A stretch of DNA of 7,460 bases from Spirochaetaceae bacterium (GCA_003554375.1 PWGF01000330.1:1-7460); one strand, 5' to 3'. Shown: positions 1 to 5,853, counted from the first letter of the stretch. Numbers and translations are program-made. Notes: a model not told the origin generated them from the letters alone.

Positions 1-62
1 CGGCACGGCCCCGTAACCGGCACGGCCCCGTAACCGGCACGGCCCCGTAACCGGCACGGCCC
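1..62. repeat. 17-bp tandem repeat array, cut by the left edge
   Basis: Three perfect head-to-tail copies of CGGCACGGCCCCGTAAC occupy 1-17, 18-34 and 35-51. A fourth copy matches for 11 bases (52-62) and then diverges. The array probably continues beyond the left edge. The period is not a multiple of three and no gene reads through it, so it looks like an intergenic minisatellite. From 63 to 287 I see only GC-rich sequence without a gene, up to a possible -10 box at 291. Confidence 0.9.
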
Positions 63-287
63 GGCTCCGCCCCGCCTCGCGGCCCAGGGCAAACGCAGTT
101 AAACGCTTCCACCGGGAGGGCGGCGGCGAGTGCCCGGGCCTGGTGCTTTCCGGTGGCCCGTGAGTGGTACTGAGAGGGGCGGGGGTACTCGTTTCAGCGG
201 CTTCTCGCCGCCGTCGTCGAACTGTGCTGGTCCAACTGCTTTTGCCCCGCCTCCCGGCCGCCCACCCTGGCCGCATCCGGCCCCTGC

Positions 288-1313
288 ATGTATGATGCCC
301 CCCATATGAGAACCGCCGCGACGCTCCATGGCTTCTCATCGCTCGCTAGGCACGCCGCGGCCGGGGCCACCACCGGGCTCCGCAGTGCGCGATGGCTGCT
401 CTCCATCATCCTGCCGGTCTCATTTGCCGTCTTCGTGCTGGAGCAGGTCGGGATGCTGCCGGCGATCTCCCAGGCGCTGTCGCCTGCGTTTGACGCCGTC
501 GGGCTCTCGGGCGTGGGTGCGCTCGCCTTTGTCGTCGGCATCCTCTCGAACCTCTACAGCGTAGTCGCGATCATTGGAACAGCGGCGCTACCGGCGGGCG
601 AGGTCGCGGTGCTTGCCGTTATGGGCTTGATCGCGCACAGTTTCCCGGTCGAGCTCGCGATCCTGCGGCGCACCGGCAGCAGCGCCGTCCGTATGTTCGC
701 CCTACGCCTTGTGGCCGCAGTGATTGCCGGGCGAACCGTCCATCTGTTGCTTCCCGCTACAACGCCGGCCACAGCCGCCGGCGCGGACGCCGCCCAAGCA
801 ACCGAGGCGATTGAAGCCGCCGGCTCGGCCGCCGCTTTCGGCGCCGCGCTCGGGGAGTGGGCGCTGTCGACCCTCCAGCTCGCGCTCATCGTCGTGGCGA
901 TACTCGTCGGGCTTATGACGGGCGTCCGTCTCCTCCGGGAGTACGGGATCATCGATCTCCTGGCCAAGTGGCTCTCACCGCTCATGCGCGTTCTGGGGCT
1001 CCCGCGCGGCCCCTCCTTCTTGTGGCTCGTGTGCAACACGCTCGGACTTACCTACGGGTCCGCGGTTCTGTTGGAGGAAGAGCGCACCGGCCGGCTCGAC
1101 CGCGCCGACGGCGACCTTCTCAACCACCACGTTGCCATTTCCCATTCGATGCTCGAGGACACGCTTATCTTTGTCGCGATCGGCGTGCCGCTCCTCTGGG
1201 TCACAATCCCGCGCTTTGTGCTTGCAGCCGCCGCAGTGTGGCTCCGGCGAGCGGAGCTCAGGGTTCGCAGGCGGCGGAGGCTGTTGGGCCGGAGAGTTGC
1301 CGAAGCCCAGTGA
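288..1313 (+). CDS. Nucleoside-recognition (Gate) domain integral membrane protein, SpmA/SpmB-like
   Basis: The 341-residue protein is strongly hydrophobic and reads as two Gate-type halves. The first (about 36-155) has membrane segments near 37-51, 74-100 and 107-123, with the motif SNLYSVV at 87-93 and HSFPVE at 117-122. The second (about 190-318) has segments near 193-212, 242-260 and 292-319, with GLTYGSA at 253-259 and NHHVAISHSMLEDT at 279-292. An alanine-rich linker (about 157-188) joins them, and the tail is strongly basic (320-336). Paired Gate domains are typical of the SpmA/SpmB and nucleoside-recognition membrane families. These are thought to move or gate small molecules, but the substrate is unknown. 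The gene is alone on its strand here. The start is uncertain: ATG 288 and ATG 306 are both in frame, neither has a Shine-Dalgarno site, and a -10-like box would favour 306. Confidence 0.8.
   Translation: MYDAPHMRTAATLHGFSSLARHAAAGATTGLRSARWLLSIILPVSFAVFVLEQVGMLPAISQALSPAFDAVGLSGVGALAFVVGILSNLYSVVAIIGTAALPAGEVAVLAVMGLIAHSFPVELAILRRTGSSAVRMFALRLVAAVIAGRTVHLLLPATTPATAAGADAAQATEAIEAAGSAAAFGAALGEWALSTLQLALIVVAILVGLMTGVRLLREYGIIDLLAKWLSPLMRVLGLPRGPSFLWLVCNTLGLTYGSAVLLEEERTGRLDRADGDLLNHHVAISHSMLEDTLIFVAIGVPLLWVTIPRFVLAAAAVWLRRAELRVRRRRRLLGRRVAEAQ
291..296 (+). promoter_or_regulatory. Possible -10 box for the Gate-domain gene
   Basis: TATGAT matches five of six positions of the sigma-70 -10 consensus. 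The hexamer 17 bp upstream (268-273, TGGCCG) is a poor -35. Transcription from this box would start near 303, only a few bases before the in-frame ATG at 306. The mRNA would then be nearly leaderless, which fits the lack of any purine-rich ribosome binding site before either candidate start. This is inference from a single hexamer. Confidence 0.3.
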
Positions 1314-1356
1314 CCGAGCAGTCAACCGGGAGTTCCAAAAAGCTTTCGGCGCGTGC

Positions 1357-1371
1357 CCCCGCTTCGCGGGG
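1357..1371. repeat. Short perfect hairpin with TTC loop
   Basis: CCCCGC at 1357-1362 pairs exactly with GCGGGG at 1366-1371 around a TTC loop. No T-run follows on either strand, so it is not a standard terminator. It lies 44 bp after the Gate gene stop and could still act as an mRNA 3' end stabiliser. Confidence 0.5.
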
Positions 1372-1434
1372 TCGCGTGCTCCGCTGCAAGTCCTCGCCGC
1401 CGCGCTTCCGGCGCGCTTTCGGGCTCGCTCCGCT

Positions 1435-1454
1435 CCGCCCGGCGCGCCGGGCGG
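1435..1454. repeat. 20-bp perfect palindrome
   Basis: The sequence is self-complementary over all 20 bases, centred on GGCGCGCC. It is roughly mid-way between the two convergent stop codons. The absence of a T-run and the GC-only make-up argue against an intrinsic terminator. Its role is unknown. Confidence 0.7.
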
Positions 1455-1576
1455 CGGCTCCGGGCTTTCCGCTGCGCCCGCTCACGCGTAGCGGAGCCCC
1501 ACCCGGAGCCCCGCCGGCGCCGCCGCAACCCCGGAGCTCCTCTGCCGAAGGCATATGCCGTAGCCGCCGGCCGTGA

Positions 1577-1602
1577 CGCAACCTACATGCGCGCGGAGAG
1601 TC
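1577..1602. repeat. Direct repeat, copy A (outside the hydrolase gene)
   Basis: These 26 bases match 1702-1727 at 24 positions; the differences are single C/T changes at 1588 and 1601. Copy B contains the stop codon and last residues (LSARV) of the hydrolase gene. Copy A, read in the same way, would end LSARM-stop, but the codons before it do not resemble the hydrolase. A 14-base core, GCGCGCGGAGAGCC, occurs a third time at 1650-1663. Confidence 0.75.
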
Positions 1603-1645
1603 GCCGCCTCGGTCGGGCTCGCTGCCTCGACCCACACGGCGGGAA

Positions 1646-1659
1646 CTCCGCGCGCGGAG
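1646..1659. repeat. 14-bp perfect palindrome
   Basis: CTCCGCGCGCGGAG is fully self-complementary. It overlaps the third, partial copy of the repeat core at 1650-1663, and lies 49 bp beyond the hydrolase stop codon in that gene's reading direction. Confidence 0.65.
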
Positions 1660-1701
1660 AGCCGCCCCGGGCCGAAATGCTTTCGCCCATCGTACTCCGT
1701 C

Positions 1702-1727
1702 CGCAACCTACACGCGCGCGGAGAGCC
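1702..1727. repeat. Direct repeat, copy B (hydrolase 3' end)
   Basis: This is the partner of 1577-1602, offset by 125 bp. It spans the hydrolase stop codon (1708-1710 on the minus strand) and its last codons. The 24 of 26 identity suggests a local duplication or a shared inserted element rather than chance. Confidence 0.75.
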
Positions 1728-2544
1728 ACTCCTCAGCGTCCGCAAGCACCCGGTCCCGTTCCGGCTCGTTGAAGAGCTCGTGATACAGGCCTTGGTAGAC
1801 CTTGATCGTCTTGTCCGAAGAGCCGGCCCGGTCGTAGAGCAGCTGCGCCCCGCCGGGGTCTACCAGGGTGTCGTCGCTCGCTTGGAGGATCAGGAGCGGT
1901 ACGGTGATTGCTTCCGCCTCCTCGGACACGCGCTCCATCCCCCTCAGAAGCTCGGCCGCCATCCGGGCACTCGTCTTTCCGCGGTAGACCAACGGGTCAT
2001 CGATATAGTTCTGAACGACCTCCGGATCGCGTGAGATTCCGGCGGGGTCCACCGGAGCGAGGAGCTTCATCCGCGGCAACATCACCGACAGGAGCTTTCC
2101 CGCTGCTATCGTAGCCCCGGAGGTGGTATCGCTGACCTTGACTGCCGGCGCCGAGATGACGGCCCCCGCGACACCGTCTCCGTGCTCCAAGAGATACAGG
2201 GAAGCGATAAGCCCACCCATGCTGTGGCCCAGGAGAACGAGCGGCAGGCCGGGATGCCGCTGTTGCGCATGCTCCCGGAGAAGGTGCACGGTTTCCGTGT
2301 ACTCCGTATACCGCCGTACGTATCCGCGCGCGCCGTCCGATCTTCCATGGCCGATGTGATCGTGAGCGTGGACTGCATACCCCAGGGGGACAAGGCGCTC
2401 CACTACGTTCCCGTACCGGCCCGAATGCTCGCCGAGCCCATGCACGATGAGCAGTACCGACCGCGCCGGCTCATCCGGAAGCCACTCCTGCCGGTAGATC
2501 CGGGCGCCGCGCGGCCCCTGCAACCACCCTTCAGCGTGTTTCAC
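1708..2544 (-). CDS. Alpha/beta hydrolase, monoacylglycerol lipase / lysophospholipase type
   Basis: The 278-residue protein has the standard serine hydrolase layout of the monoacylglycerol lipase (PldB-like, Hydrolase_4) family. The oxyanion-hole motif VHGLGEHSGRY is at 34-44, and HDHIGHGRSDG, typical of this family, is at 61-71. The nucleophile elbow GHSMGG is at 106-111 with Ser108. Asp225 in QASDDTLVDP and His255 in YHELFNE complete the triad. Length is normal and all catalytic residues are present. No signal peptide or membrane segment is seen, so it is probably cytoplasmic and would cleave monoacylglycerols, lysophospholipids or similar esters. The start is GTG at 2542-2544, fixed by a strong AGGAGGT site six bases upstream. 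The vapC stop is 43 bp upstream on the same strand, so it may be the third gene of that operon. The exact substrate is unknown. Confidence 0.92.
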   Translation of the reverse strand: MKHAEGWLQGPRGARIYRQEWLPDEPARSVLLIVHGLGEHSGRYGNVVERLVPLGYAVHAHDHIGHGRSDGARGYVRRYTEYTETVHLLREHAQQRHPGLPLVLLGHSMGGLIASLYLLEHGDGVAGAVISAPAVKVSDTTSGATIAAGKLLSVMLPRMKLLAPVDPAGISRDPEVVQNYIDDPLVYRGKTSARMAAELLRGMERVSEEAEAITVPLLILQASDDTLVDPGGAQLLYDRAGSSDKTIKVYQGLYHELFNEPERDRVLADAEEWLSARV

Positions 2545-2550
2545 ATCGAT

Positions 2551-2557
2551 ACCTCCT
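2551..2557 (-). promoter_or_regulatory. Shine-Dalgarno site deciding the GTG start of the hydrolase
   Basis: On the minus strand AGGAGGT lies six bases before GTG (2544). This near-perfect site supports GTG over any internal ATG. It falls inside the 43-bp gap after vapC, so the hydrolase has its own translation signal even if it shares vapC's transcript. Confidence 0.85.
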
Positions 2558-2587
2558 GCCGGCGGTCAACGCGTATTGCATGAAGAG

Positions 2588-2971
2588 CTACCATTCGAGC
2601 CGTTCGAGCCCGGGAACCACGTCGAAATGCGTGTCGCGGCTCAGGATCGTCATAGCATGACGGCGAGCTACGGCGGCGATCCATACGTCGTTTTCCGGAA
2701 TAGGGGTCCCACTGTCCCGCAGCGTTTGCCGGATATCCGCGTAGTGACGGGCCGTTCGCTGGTCGACGGGCAACACCTCGATACGATCCACGAGTCTCTC
2801 CAGAGCTTCCCGGATCATCTCGGCCCGGTTGGAACTGCGGAGGCCGTAGCAATACTCCCCCAGAACGATAACGGGAACCGCAAACGGACCGCGCTGTGCA
2901 AGGACTCGCTCGACCCCACGGTCACCGATAAGAACAGCGGATAAGGCGTTGGTATCAAGAATCACCGCCAT
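2588..2971 (-). CDS. vapC: VapC-type PIN-domain ribonuclease toxin
   Basis: The 127-residue protein is a complete PIN domain, the usual size for VapC. It opens with ILDTNALSAVL (Asp6), has Glu39 in LGEYCYG, PENDVWIAA with Asp95, and LSRDTHFD with Asp113. These are the acidic residues that bind the metal ions in PIN nucleases, so the toxin looks active. Family knowledge: VapC toxins cut RNA, often tRNA or rRNA, when freed from VapB. The start codon lies inside the 3' end of vapB (10-nt overlap), giving tight translational coupling in the normal antitoxin-first order. Downstream, 43 bp away, is the hydrolase gene. The RNA target cannot be predicted from sequence. Confidence 0.93.
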   Translation of the reverse strand: MAVILDTNALSAVLIGDRGVERVLAQRGPFAVPVIVLGEYCYGLRSSNRAEMIREALERLVDRIEVLPVDQRTARHYADIRQTLRDSGTPIPENDVWIAAVARRHAMTILSRDTHFDVVPGLERLEW

Positions 2972-3207
2972 TCGTCCGGATCCACCTGTTCCAAGTCCCG
3001 CTCCACCGTCCGATCCACGGCATAGACCGCCTCAGGTTCTTGAGCGAGGATTCCGAAAATCCCGTTCAAGGCATCTGCTCCGGTCTTCTCGTGCAAGTGC
3101 GAGCGAAGGGCATCAATAAGAAAGGAGCGAAAGCTTACTCCCCTTTCTGCTGCCCGGCTTTTTGCAGTTCGGTAGAGATCGTCCGGCAACTCCACAGTAG
3201 TCTTCAT
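2962..3207 (-). CDS. vapB: VapB-type antitoxin
   Basis: The 81-residue protein starts MKTTVELPDDLYRTAKSRA and continues with GVSFRSFLIDALRSHL. This is the beta-strand plus two-helix pattern of a ribbon-helix-helix DNA-binding domain (about 1-40). An acidic C-terminal part (about 55-81) is the kind of segment that wraps and blocks a PIN toxin. The reading frame stays open far upstream of this ATG, but the added residues do not look like a known protein, and a promoter with a perfect inverted repeat sits directly upstream. I therefore start at ATG 3207. No good Shine-Dalgarno is present, and the mRNA may be nearly leaderless. It is known for the family that VapB, with VapC, represses its own promoter. 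Confidence 0.9.
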   Translation of the reverse strand: MKTTVELPDDLYRTAKSRAAERGVSFRSFLIDALRSHLHEKTGADALNGIFGILAQEPEAVYAVDRTVERDLEQVDPDEWR

Positions 3208-3217
3208 CGTGCTTACT

Positions 3218-3246
3218 AAGCTACCCATATTTATGGGTAGCGTCAA
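3218..3246 (-). promoter_or_regulatory. Probable vapBC promoter with operator in its spacer
   Basis: Read on the minus strand, TTGACG (3241-3246) is a good -35 and TAGCTT (3218-3223) a fair -10, with a 17-bp spacer. The inverted repeat CTACCCAT / ATGGGTAG (3221-3228 and 3233-3240) fills that spacer and touches the -10. A repressor bound here would block RNA polymerase. Only ten bases separate the -10 from the vapB ATG, so the transcript would start at or within a few bases of the start codon. Confidence 0.6.
3221..3240. promoter_or_regulatory. Perfect inverted repeat, likely VapB operator
   Basis: Two exact 8-bp arms, CTACCCAT and ATGGGTAG, flank a 4-base spacer (ATTT). The position, directly upstream of vapB and inside its promoter, is where ribbon-helix-helix antitoxins bind to autoregulate. 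No second copy is seen in the window. Confidence 0.7.
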
Positions 3247-3247
3247 T

Positions 3248-3843
3248 GGCCCGGGAGTCCTCTGTGGAGTCGCAAGCCCCTCGTGCGGCGTTCTCGACCG
3301 ATTCGTACAACTGAGCGTTTGGGGCTGTCGGGCGGGGGGGTATCGAAAGTACCGTGCAACAGTGCTACGGATACCAGTGTCGATGACAATCACAGTGAGC
3401 TTGTTTTCGGACTCGACCGGGGCATGAGCGTCCACGTTGAATCCGGGGTTGTTCGTGTTCCTCGTGTTGAACTCCGCGCTCAACTGGTGGCCATATGTGA
3501 GACTTGCCGCCGTGCCTCCCGTGTCATTCACTTTGCTTGCCCCGTGCCAAAGGCCACCACAGTGCACAAGGCCGGCGCGGTGAACCGCGGTTCCATGCAG
3601 CCCCCTGCAGCTCCGGATGTGTCTGCATCGCCGGCAACGACAGGCGACCGGAATGCGGAGTAGCCTGGTCGTGCCAAGCGCGACCAACCGGGAAGGGCCG
3701 AAGGATACCGTCGAACAAGCTTCAAACCGCAAAACCTGAGGGTTTCGTCATCCCGACAACGTATGGACCTGACAACCGGGCTCCAGAGATGACTCTTGGA
3801 GCGAGAAAGGCCTTGAGATCAGTGACATCCACTCATGTTCTCG
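3248..3843. other. Gap of about 600 bp without a convincing gene
   Basis: This lies between the vapBC promoter and the gntR stop codon; both genes are on the minus strand. Open frames on both strands cross it, but none has a start with a ribosome binding site or a family motif I recognise. The minus-strand frame continuous with vapB contains a stretch (about 3370-3560) that reads more like protein than its flanks, for example GGTAASLTYGHQLSAEF and LTVIVIDTGI. It may be the remnant of a lost gene or chance. No terminator for gntR is visible. Confidence 0.45.
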
Positions 3844-4566
3844 CTAAACATCTATCTCAATTCCAAGTAGCTCGGCGATTCGTCGTGCTGTCGTGAAGTA
3901 GTGTTCACGCGAGTAATACTCTGCTGCTTCCGGATCTCCAGTGGTAAGAGCTTCAACTATCTGGCGGTGCTCCCTGCATGCTTCGTAACCGCGGCCCTTG
4001 AGCTCGAGTGACAAAGCTCGGTATTGAGTGCTTCGATGATAGTACTGTTCGATCAGGCTCTTCAGGTCCGCTGATCCTGAAGCCTCGCTTATGATCCCGT
4101 GAAACTCCGCATTGTACTCCAGCAGTTTGTCGTAGTCGTAAGGGTGCAAACAGGCTTCCATTTTCTCACAGAGTTCGAACAGCCGATGTTTCTGAGCGTT
4201 TGTCAGTCTCCTGGCGGCCAACCGAGAGCAGATTCCGAAGAGCGCGGCGCGAATGCAGTAGACGCTGACCATTTCGTTCATGGAGATGCGTCTAACAAAT
4301 ACCCCCCGGTGGCGTTCTCGGTCGACCAAGCCTATGGCCTCCAGTCGATTGAGCGCTTCGCGGATTGGAGTGCGGCTTACTCCGAGGCGTTTCGAGAGTT
4401 CTAGGGTATTCAGAGATGCGCCGGGCTGGAGCGCGCCGGATAGGATCTCGTCCTTTAAAGTAGAGAAAACAATGTCCTGGACGCTTCTATAGGCTTGCGA
4501 AATGGTGTTTGACTGTGCTGGGCGGTCTGTTGTCGTGCTTGATTGAGGTTGGCCGTTGGTTGTCAT
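3844..4566 (-). CDS. GntR-family transcriptional regulator, FadR/FCD subfamily
   Basis: The 240-residue protein has an N-terminal winged helix-turn-helix (about 26-93) with the hallmark LGVSRTPIREALNRLEAIGLV at 61-81 and the wing RHRGVFV at 85-91. An all-helical FCD effector domain follows (about 98-230). Likely metal or ligand residues are Asn152 and His156 in YNAEFHGII, His200 in REHRQIV, and His222 in REHYF; many relatives have Asp at the Asn152 position. FCD regulators usually sense small organic acids such as sugar acids and repress nearby catabolic genes. ATG 4566 is chosen because AAGGAG lies five bases upstream; an in-frame ATG 18 bases further upstream lacks such a site. The gene diverges from the lactonase gene across a 133-bp region with overlapping promoters, so autoregulation and control of the lactonase are likely. 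The effector is unknown. Confidence 0.92.
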   Translation of the reverse strand: MTTNGQPQSSTTTDRPAQSNTISQAYRSVQDIVFSTLKDEILSGALQPGASLNTLELSKRLGVSRTPIREALNRLEAIGLVDRERHRGVFVRRISMNEMVSVYCIRAALFGICSRLAARRLTNAQKHRLFELCEKMEACLHPYDYDKLLEYNAEFHGIISEASGSADLKSLIEQYYHRSTQYRALSLELKGRGYEACREHRQIVEALTTGDPEAAEYYSREHYFTTARRIAELLGIEIDV

Positions 4567-4571
4567 CCCCA

Positions 4572-4577
4572 CTCCTT
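4572..4577 (-). promoter_or_regulatory. Shine-Dalgarno site deciding the gntR start
   Basis: AAGGAG on the minus strand lies five bases before ATG 4566. It settles the start within a frame that is open much further upstream. Confidence 0.8.
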
Positions 4578-4605
4578 GACTCATGAGTCCTGGATACAGT
4601 ATACA
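4576..4605 (+). promoter_or_regulatory. Candidate lactonase promoter
   Basis: TTGACT (4576-4581) as -35 and TATACA (4600-4605) as -10 are separated by 18 bp. Transcription would start near 4612, leaving a leader of nearly 90 bases before ATG 4700. Its -10 lies on the same bases as the -10 of the opposing gntR promoter. Confidence 0.5.
4578..4589. promoter_or_regulatory. 12-bp perfect palindrome in the divergent region
   Basis: GACTCATGAGTC is fully self-complementary. It overlaps the candidate lactonase -35 and the start of the gntR leader, so a protein bound here could affect both genes. It differs from the TGKAT element next to it, and might serve a second regulator or be chance. Confidence 0.4.
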
Positions 4606-4607
4606 AT
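4591..4607 (-). promoter_or_regulatory. Candidate GntR operator in the divergent promoter
   Basis: On the minus strand this reads ATTGTATACTGTATCCA. It matches the cupin-promoter element at 6327-6343 in 13 of 17 positions, including the shared ending TCCA. It contains the GTATAC hexamer (4599-4604), a core also seen in operators of related FCD regulators such as UxuR. It covers the -10 boxes of both divergent promoters, which suits repression of both genes. Confidence 0.5.
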
Positions 4608-4625
4608 AATACCTTTGCATGACAA
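4598..4625 (-). promoter_or_regulatory. Candidate gntR promoter
   Basis: On the minus strand TTGTCA (4620-4625) and TATACT (4598-4603, five of six consensus bases) are separated by 16 bp. The start would fall near 4591, giving a leader of about 25 bases that contains a 12-bp palindrome and the Shine-Dalgarno site. Confidence 0.6.
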
Positions 4626-4699
4626 GGCCAAGACCTTTCGGGGGATGTCGGATGGAGCACAGCCGCGGAATCCCGGAGAATCGTAGTAGGTGAGAGCAT

Positions 4700-5815
4700 A
4701 TGGATGACAAGTCGCTGATCTATGTTGGGACGTTTACGCAATCTATCCGATTCGGCACTGGCGAGATCCTTGAAGGAAAGGGTGAAGGTATACACTGTTT
4801 TGAGCTCAACCATTCAAAGGGAGAGTTGCAGCCGTACTCGGTAACGTCGAAAGTGAAGAACCCTTCGTACCTGATAGCCGGCCCGTGCGGCACATATGTG
4901 TATGCCGTCAACGAGCTGAAGACCTATCAGGGGCAGCCCACGGGCACTGTTAGCTCTTTTGCAGCGGACGAGAGTACAGGAGAGCTAAAGCTCTTGAATC
5001 GCAAACAAACCCACGGTACGGATCCATGTCACCTGACCATTAACTCCAACGGCAACTACGTTGTGGTGACGAATTTCATGAGCGGAAGTGTCGCGCTTTT
5101 TCCTGTTCTTGCCGACGGAAGCTTCGGCGAGATAGCCGATTTTCACCAACACCATGGTATGAGTGTTGATCCACGGCGGCAGGCTGGGCCGCACGCTCAT
5201 TCCGCGGTGTTTTCGCCGGATGAAGAGTACGTTTTTGTACCAGACCTTGGCGTAGACAGAGTAAAGGCTTACCGGTTTGACGAAGCCGAAGGTCGACTCG
5301 TTCCGAACGAAGAGGCCGACGTCTCGATTCGGCCCGGGGCAGGGCCGCGTCAGTTGGTATTTCATCCTTCCGGTCACTACGCGTATGCTGTGAACGAGCT
5401 CGATTCAACTCTCGTTGCCTTCACGTACGAACCTCATTGCGCCGCATTTGAGGAAATCGGTACGGTCTCCACTCTTCCAGGGGGGTTTCTCGGAGAAAAT
5501 ACGTGTGCTGAAGTGCGGCTTCATCCGGAAGGGCGGTTTCTCTACGCTTCAAATCGCGGTCATAACAGTTTGGCCATATACGAGATAGCGCCTGAAAATG
5601 GAACCCTTCACCTGGTCGGGCATCAACAAAGCGGTGGAAAGACACCGCGTGGCTTCGCAGTCCATCCTTACGGCGACGTTCTGATCGTTGGCAACCAAGA
5701 CAGCGACCTAGTTGCCGTTTTTTCCATTGATGTCGACACGGGCATGCTCACACAGAAGAGTTCAGTCTATGCCCCCACGCCCGTCTGTATTCTTCCGAGC
5801 GTTCGAAACGAGTAG
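4700..5815 (+). CDS. Seven-bladed beta-propeller lactonase (6-phosphogluconolactonase-like)
   Basis: The 371-residue protein belongs to the lactonase beta-propeller family (PF10282, YbhE/Pgl type) and has the usual length. Family landmarks occur in order: IYVGTFT at 7-13, YAVNEL at 68-73, DPCHL at 108-112, GPHAHS at 163-168, VPDLGVDRV at 180-188, GAGPR at 213-217, YAVNELDST at 229-237, CAEVR at 269-273, ASNRGHNS at 283-290, PRGFAVHP at 316-323, NQDSD at 332-336 and PVCI at 361-364. No signal peptide is seen, so it is probably cytoplasmic. Such enzymes hydrolyse sugar lactones to sugar acids, but members differ in substrate, and 6-phosphogluconolactone is only one possibility. ATG 4700 has AGGTGAG five bases upstream. 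It diverges from gntR and is probably repressed by it. The cupin and dehydrogenase genes follow on the same strand after a gap. Confidence 0.92.
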   Translation: MDDKSLIYVGTFTQSIRFGTGEILEGKGEGIHCFELNHSKGELQPYSVTSKVKNPSYLIAGPCGTYVYAVNELKTYQGQPTGTVSSFAADESTGELKLLNRKQTHGTDPCHLTINSNGNYVVVTNFMSGSVALFPVLADGSFGEIADFHQHHGMSVDPRRQAGPHAHSAVFSPDEEYVFVPDLGVDRVKAYRFDEAEGRLVPNEEADVSIRPGAGPRQLVFHPSGHYAYAVNELDSTLVAFTYEPHCAAFEEIGTVSTLPGGFLGENTCAEVRLHPEGRFLYASNRGHNSLAIYEIAPENGTLHLVGHQQSGGKTPRGFAVHPYGDVLIVGNQDSDLVAVFSIDVDTGMLTQKSSVYAPTPVCILPSVRNE

Positions 5816-5853
5816 TCCTTATCCCGGGGTAGCATTCGGAATCACGAGACGCC

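Larger units (their letters stand above)
1314..1707. other. GC-rich, palindrome-rich gap between two convergent genes
   Basis: This 394-bp stretch lies between the 3' ends of the Gate gene and the hydrolase gene. Every long open frame in it is arginine-, proline- and alanine-rich on both strands, as GC-rich non-coding DNA gives, and none has a ribosome binding site. It holds a short hairpin (1357-1371), a 20-bp perfect palindrome (1435-1454), a 14-bp perfect palindrome (1646-1659) and one copy of a 26-bp repeat (1577-1602). No stem followed by a T-run is visible, so no intrinsic terminator can be called. Confidence 0.6.

Noticed and set aside
857..1576. Plus-strand frame of 239 codons overlapping the Gate gene
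   Set aside because: Arg/Pro/Ala-rich shadow frame caused by high GC; no ribosome binding site or domain, and it mostly overlaps a well-supported membrane protein.
1646..1659. Palindrome as an intrinsic terminator for the hydrolase
   Set aside because: There is no T-run on the expected strand after the stem and no real loop; the sequence is GC only.
1258..1772. Several open frames on both strands between the convergent genes
   Set aside because: Low-complexity Arg/Pro/Ala/Gly products typical of GC-rich non-coding DNA; none has a translation signal or family motif.
3208..3732. N-terminal extension of vapB to a 256-residue protein
   Set aside because: VapB is normally about 80 residues, the extension lacks a ribosome binding site and known motifs, and it would run through the promoter and operator-like inverted repeat.
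4567..4710. Longer gntR start at 4710
   Set aside because: It would cover the promoter region and overlap the lactonase start codon; the Shine-Dalgarno site at 4572-4577 marks ATG 4566, which also gives the usual family length.
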